The translations under genes and the position numbers were made by a program. DNA of 18,917 nucleotides, from NCBI GenBank assembly GCA_041655595.1, contig JBBAFB010000025.1, positions 1 through 18,917 of the forward strand, given 5' to 3'. The stretch is from JBBAFB01 sp041655595. GTDB taxonomy: Bacteria; Bacillota; DULZ01. This document shows positions 15,052-18,917 of the stretch, in pieces; the stretch's first letter is position 1; every line of letters begins with the position of its first letter. The notes beneath the pieces are model-generated. The model did not search any database, was not told the origin of the DNA, and saw only the letters and a program-made list of their open reading frames with translations.

Positions 15052-15175
15052 TTGTTGTATCCCTTTGTTTTACCATGCCACGAAAAACTTCCAATGCCCT
15101 TGGGAGAGTTACCGCTACATGATAAGACTGGCGGGCACCCTCAGCTTTCTAATTAACGGCTTGCCCAGGTAAATA

Positions 15176-15212
15176 AAAAAAAGCCGAGTCCCTAAAAAAC
15201 TCAGCTTTTTTT
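15176..15212 (-). terminator. Bidirectional terminator after the SNF2/SWIM genes
   Basis: A 14-bp stem with one C-A mismatch (15176-15189 with 15199-15212, core AAAAAAAGC / GCTTTTTTT) and a nine-base loop. Its T run on the minus strand lies 58 bases beyond the SWIM gene stop. It separates that transcript from the ABC operon downstream on the same strand. Confidence 0.8.
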
Positions 15213-15269
15213 GCAATCAAATTTGAGACATTGTACATCCAGGTAAATTGAAAAATGAAAAATATCGGG

Positions 15270-15986
15270 CTACAAACCAAAAATATCGGCAACATCCCGC
15301 TCCAAAATCTCCCGATCGCTTTTTCTGCCTGCATTTTTCAGCATACTTTCTACCTTTTGTTCTACGGATTTACGAATCAATTCTTGCCCGTTGATACCCC
15401 TTAGTTCAAAAAATAACATCGGGTTTTGATCAAACCTGGCTCCAATTCCATATAAAGTAGCGGCCACATGCTTACACATGTAAGCCCAATCGGGGCAGCT
15501 ACAGTCGAAATGAATTTCCCGCGGAGAAGGAAACATGTCATATTTTTTATCCGTAAAGATGATTGCCAATTCCTTGGGAAACTTTCCCTCGGTTAATTGT
15601 TCTAGGGTATCTATTCTGCGATTGCACAGTTCCAAAATTTTTTGCCAATTGGCATGATTCAAAGGATCAATCACTACCTCCACATCATAGGGCCTCACCC
15701 TAGTACCCTGAACCTTGGCGGCTACTTTTCCCCCGGATATTTTTAGATCCAGTACGGCATGATTGCGGACATAGCTCTTGCCCCTGCCAATACGATTCTC
15801 ATAATCCGCATAACTTTCCAGGTTTAAGTTCCATGCCTTCCCCCACCAACTTTTGGCTAGGGTCCTGCCATCAATGATAACCGGCTCTATATCCCCATTT
15901 TTCTTTTTTAATTTTTCCAAGGATTTTGCGGCCTTGGCCTTTTTCTCCCCAACTGAGACATAGGTCGGAAAATCATCATAACTCAC
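15270..15986 (-). CDS. SWIM zinc-finger protein linked to SNF2 helicase
   Basis: A 238-residue protein with a SWIM zinc finger of the form CxC-x6-CxH (C162, C164, C171, H173 in DCSCPDWAYMCKH). SWIM domains are thought to bind DNA or protein. The N-terminal part carries WWGKAWNLNLESYADYENRI, followed by a beta-rich segment (77-108) usual in SNF2-associated SWIM proteins. It starts inside the last codons of the helicase gene (four-base overlap, ATGA), so the two are translationally coupled and likely work together. Bacterial SNF2/SWIM pairs are widespread in Firmicutes but their substrate is not known. A role in remodelling nucleoprotein complexes or in repair is inference. The C-terminus (198-238) is helical and charged. 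Confidence 0.88.
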   Translation of the reverse strand: MSYDDFPTYVSVGEKKAKAAKSLEKLKKKNGDIEPVIIDGRTLAKSWWGKAWNLNLESYADYENRIGRGKSYVRNHAVLDLKISGGKVAAKVQGTRVRPYDVEVVIDPLNHANWQKILELCNRRIDTLEQLTEGKFPKELAIIFTDKKYDMFPSPREIHFDCSCPDWAYMCKHVAATLYGIGARFDQNPMLFFELRGINGQELIRKSVEQKVESMLKNAGRKSDREILERDVADIFGL

Positions 15987-18628
15987 GCTCCAACACCACC
16001 TAATGAAAATAGCTCCATCAGTTCCTCATTACTATACTCAGTAATCCATTGCTCTCCGTCTTCACCCAGGATATCCTCGGACAATTTTTGTTTTTCCTCT
16101 AAAATTGCAGCAATTTTTTCTTCTATGGTACCCTTTGTCACAAATTTATGAACCATAACATTTTTAGTTTGTCCTATGCGAAAGGCCCTGTCGGTGGCCT
16201 GGTTTTCTACGGCCGGATTCCACCACCTGTCAAAATGGATCACATGATTTGCGGCTGTTAAATTTAGCCCCACACCGCCCGCCCTTAGGGACAACACCAT
16301 GTAGGGGACGTACTGTTCCCCGTTAAATTGATCCACCATTTCCCCACGTTTTTTTACCGGTGTGCCCCCGTGTAGCACTAAACCTTGCTTTTCGAACACC
16401 CCTGTCAAATAATCGGATATAGGCTCCGCCATCTCCCTGAATTGAGTGAAAACTAAAACCCTTTCACGTTTTTCTCTAATCGTTTCACAAATTTCCTTTA
16501 GTTGCTGAAATTTACCGCTATGTTCAGGTTTAAATTGCTCCCGGCCAACATATTGATCCGGATGATTACAAATTTGTTTAAATTTCATAATTGAGGCCAA
16601 AATCAGCCCTTTTCGTTCAATCCCCGCCACCTCCTCCAGTTTTTTCTCTATTTGAAGAATTAATTGTCTATAAAGAGCAATTTGTTTATCAGTTAGAGTT
16701 GTGTAGGAGTTTATTTCTAACTTATCCGGTAAATCCGTGATGATGTTTTTATCGGTTTTTAGCCTGCGCAAAATAAAAGGCTGTACCACCTGGCGTAAAC
16801 GACTATATCCACCGCTTTTTTCCTTAAGTTCTGCAGTAAATTTGGTAAACTCCTTCGGTGTTCCCAAAAGTCCCTGGTTTAAGAAGTCAAATAATGACCA
16901 GAGATCCCCTAGGCGGTTTTCTATCGGAGTACCAGTCAGGGCAAACCTGGTCTTTGCCGGAATTTGTTTGATAGTCTTTGTCTGTTTGGTTCTCGGATTT
17001 TTAATGGCTTGGGCCTCATCTAAAATAAGGTGATCCCAGACTCTGTTTTTTAGCTCATCAAGCCTGGCTGCCATGCCATAGGTCGTAATATATAAAAAAG
17101 AGCCCTTTTTAATCTCTGGCCTCTCCTGCCCTTTTGTAGCACTTTTATGCAATATTTGATAGGGCATTTTGGGAGCAAATCTATCTATTTCCTTTTGCCA
17201 GTTGCCGAGCAAAGAGGCGGGTAACACCAAGAGGGCTTGTCCCCCAAAATTGACCCTAACATATTCCAAAAAGGCAATCATCTGAATGGTCTTCCCTAGC
17301 CCCATATCATCCGCCAGGCAGGCACCCAGGTTTAACCTGGACATTTGAGAAAGCCATTGATAGCCTTTTTCTTGATAGGGTCTTAGGTTCCCGCTAAAAG
17401 AAGGTGTAGTAGCCACCTTTGGTAACCTATGTGGTTGACTTAAATTTGTCCTCATGGTTTTTAACCATTGTCCATTAGTAATGGAAATTTCTATTTCTTC
17501 CTCGGGAATACTTAAAAATTCCCTCCCCATTAACTCAAGACGCAAGGCTTCCCCTATAGAAAACTCCTCCTCGCCAAGCTGATCCCTTATTTTATCAAAA
17601 GCCTGCAGCAAGGCTTCCAACTTATTTTTACTGACCTCAACCCACTTGCCTTTATATCTCACCAAACCCTCCGACATTTTTAGAAATTCCTTCAACTCTT
17701 TTTTAGTTAGAAACTGATCCCCAAGCTTGAAGGTCAAAGAAAAATCCAAAATAGCATCCAGCCCCAACATGGGAGGCTCTTTTTCACCCACTGTAACAGC
17801 CAAACCAAGGGAACTGCTTTTTTTACGCCACCAATTCGGTATCCTGCACATTATGCCGGCTTCCTCATAAAGTGTTACTTCCCTTAAAACTGTATAAGCC
17901 TCCGCTGCAGTCAATTTGATAGGTGAAAATAACTCCCCGCTTTCTAATAGCTCTGAGATAAAATTGCTTTTATCTGCTGCTTTAATTACCGCTGAAATTA
18001 AGCTAAGCAGCTTTTTTTCCTGCCCTTCAAATTCTGTGAGAGCATTTTTTAAAGGAGTGTGAACAGCCCTTTTGCTTTTAACTTTTTTAGTAGAATAAGT
18101 AGCCATAAAAGCAAACGGCCATTCTTCCTCATTACTTTCCACCAAGTGAAAAAACACCCTGCCAACGATATTGAGATTAGAGTTGTGTTCTGCAAAAAAC
18201 CGTTTAACTGTGCCATCGAATGCTTTTATCTCTTTTTGAAAAACAGCAAACAAGGCCCCCCAAAGATTCCGAAGCCAGTTTTCATCGACATATTCCGAAC
18301 CAATTGCAAAGGGAGCTTCCTCTTTAAATCTTTCGATTTCTTCATCGCTTAGGTCCACCCCGATGGTATCCCTGTTCAGCTCCAAATCCGGTTGTTGACT
18401 GACTTTTTTAAGTAAGGATTCCCCAATATAATGAAGGTATCCCAAAGGAGGGGAAAACCATTTCTCCTGCGGTAAGAAACTTAGTTCAAACAAAGTTTTG
18501 TATTTATCCTTTTTAAATTTATCTAACCAAGGACCAACGGCTTCGGATAGCTTGCCACCCTCCTCAATAATAAAGCCTTCTGGTGTGAAACGAAGCTGTA
18601 GCTGTTGCTCTTCCTTTATTTTTACCAT
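15983..18628 (-). CDS. SNF2-family DNA-dependent ATPase/helicase
   Basis: An 881-residue Swi2/Snf2 superfamily-2 ATPase. About 400 N-terminal residues form the helicase-associated region of bacterial SNF2 proteins. The motor follows with motif I DDMGLGKT (440-447), motif II DEAQ (537-540), LTGTPIENRLGDLWSLFDFL (motif III region) and VFTQFREM. Motifs V-VI comprise LRAGGVGLNLTAANHVIHF and QATDRAFRIGQ (810-820), whose arginine pair is expected to contact ATP. Such proteins translocate on double-stranded DNA rather than unwinding it and may displace bound proteins. The start is ATG 18628, ten bases after AAGGGG; a 10-bp inverted repeat covers part of that SD. It is co-transcribed with the SWIM gene and resembles the Bacillus YwqA type. 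It is full length with no sign of damage. Confidence 0.93.
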   Translation of the reverse strand: MVKIKEEQQLQLRFTPEGFIIEEGGKLSEAVGPWLDKFKKDKYKTLFELSFLPQEKWFSPPLGYLHYIGESLLKKVSQQPDLELNRDTIGVDLSDEEIERFKEEAPFAIGSEYVDENWLRNLWGALFAVFQKEIKAFDGTVKRFFAEHNSNLNIVGRVFFHLVESNEEEWPFAFMATYSTKKVKSKRAVHTPLKNALTEFEGQEKKLLSLISAVIKAADKSNFISELLESGELFSPIKLTAAEAYTVLREVTLYEEAGIMCRIPNWWRKKSSSLGLAVTVGEKEPPMLGLDAILDFSLTFKLGDQFLTKKELKEFLKMSEGLVRYKGKWVEVSKNKLEALLQAFDKIRDQLGEEEFSIGEALRLELMGREFLSIPEEEIEISITNGQWLKTMRTNLSQPHRLPKVATTPSFSGNLRPYQEKGYQWLSQMSRLNLGACLADDMGLGKTIQMIAFLEYVRVNFGGQALLVLPASLLGNWQKEIDRFAPKMPYQILHKSATKGQERPEIKKGSFLYITTYGMAARLDELKNRVWDHLILDEAQAIKNPRTKQTKTIKQIPAKTRFALTGTPIENRLGDLWSLFDFLNQGLLGTPKEFTKFTAELKEKSGGYSRLRQVVQPFILRRLKTDKNIITDLPDKLEINSYTTLTDKQIALYRQLILQIEKKLEEVAGIERKGLILASIMKFKQICNHPDQYVGREQFKPEHSGKFQQLKEICETIREKRERVLVFTQFREMAEPISDYLTGVFEKQGLVLHGGTPVKKRGEMVDQFNGEQYVPYMVLSLRAGGVGLNLTAANHVIHFDRWWNPAVENQATDRAFRIGQTKNVMVHKFVTKGTIEEKIAAILEEKQKLSEDILGEDGEQWITEYSNEELMELFSLGGVGA

Positions 18629-18630
18629 TC

Positions 18631-18696
18631 AAATAGATCCCCTTATACCTAATTTTTTTCTTTTAGGGTACTTTTCCTAATCACTCGGATCTATTT
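18631..18696 (-). promoter_or_regulatory. Inverted repeat in the SNF2 gene leader
   Basis: AAATAGATCC and GGATCTATTT form a perfect 10-bp inverted repeat (18631-18640 and 18687-18696). The start-proximal arm contains GGATC, next to and overlapping the AAGGGG SD. If transcription begins upstream of the distal arm, pairing would hide the SD. Inner TTAGG and CCTAA copies allow alternative stems. Confidence 0.3.
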
Positions 18697-18767
18697 TATC
18701 ACAAGATAGCAAGATAATGGACAAAGATGACTTTTTGACTTCTCTAAACTGAGGTGGCAAACAAAAC

Positions 18768-18917
18768 GTCAGACTGTGTGAAAACTCCCTAAAGGGATTC
18801 CATAATTTAGCCGAATATGATAGAATCCAGATATAAACTATCGAAAAAGGTGATAATTATGGATTACATACAAGGTGAAAGCAGATACCAAATCAACCTC
18901 TTTCCAGAAAGCATAGA
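18768..18917 (+). mobile_element. Left end of an IS1182-like insertion sequence, cut by window edge
   Basis: The sequence from about 18768 (GTCAGACTGTGTGAAAACTC) looks like the terminal repeat of an IS1182-group element and leads straight to the transposase start. The exact end and any target-site duplication cannot be set without the right end. The element begins about 140 bases upstream of the SNF2 operon start codon, possibly near its promoter. Confidence 0.5.
18859..18917 (+). CDS. IS1182-family transposase, N-terminal fragment
   Basis: An open reading frame that runs off the window. It begins at ATG 18859 behind AAGGTGAT and reads MDYIQGESRYQINLFPESI. The N-terminus M-D-Y-I-Q-G-E-x-R-Y-Q is characteristic of IS1182-family DDE transposases of clostridia and bacilli. 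Only 19 residues are visible, so intactness is unknown. Cut by the window boundary, not by mutation. Confidence 0.7.
   Translation, partial: MDYIQGESRYQINLFPESI

Noticed and set aside
15149..15334. 61-residue hydrophobic frame on the minus strand
   Set aside because: It begins inside the SWIM gene, has no SD and runs through the terminator, so it is a shadow.

Overview
The window looks like the chromosome of a low-to-medium G+C, probably spore-forming anaerobic Firmicute, most likely a clostridial/Peptococcaceae-type organism. This is inferred from strong purine-rich Shine-Dalgarno (SD) sites with frequent TTG and GTG starts, a cysteine-rich multi-cluster Fe-S protein, an acyl-CoA dehydrogenase of the butyryl-CoA type, a candidate late-sporulation promoter and an IS1182-like transposase start. 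No rRNA, tRNA, riboswitch or CRISPR array was seen.

Layout, left to right: bases 1-174 hold nothing I can call. Next come a terminator and a minus-strand polyferredoxin-like protein (264-1391), divergent from a DegV lipid-binding protein (1558-2391). A bidirectional terminator separates DegV from a convergent cytosolic PAS-PAS-PAS-GGDEF-HD-GYP cyclic-di-GMP enzyme (2442-4652). An acyl-CoA dehydrogenase (4819-5958) is divergent from a TtcA-type PP-loop protein (6193-6978), whose 3' end overlaps a CPA1-type cation/proton antiporter with an RCK-C tail (6946-8397).

Bases 8500-10500 carry two unrelated low-complexity genes on either side of an O6-alkylguanine-DNA alkyltransferase (9231-9734). One is a Gly/Pro/Phe hexapeptide-repeat protein with a SigK-like promoter. 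The other is a perfect-heptad coiled-coil protein made of near-identical 21-bp units.

Bases 10597-14982 form a five-gene minus-strand operon, in transcription order ATPase, permease, permease, response regulator, histidine kinase. It is a LanFEG/CprABC-type peptide-antibiotic immunity exporter with its own two-component system. No bacteriocin precursor or modification gene is visible, so it probably serves defence or sensing against foreign peptides or envelope stress. Beyond a terminator lies an overlapping SNF2-helicase/SWIM zinc-finger pair (15270-18628). The right edge cuts into an IS1182-like element (about 18768 onward).

Most genes are ordinary accessory or housekeeping genes. I do not see a clearly new multi-gene system. 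The most interesting leads are the two repeat proteins, the candidate spore-coat regulation of one of them, two tiny ORFs sitting at the best-spaced start of strong SD sites, and an inverted repeat that could mask the helicase SD. No gene-free stretch exceeds about 280 bases.
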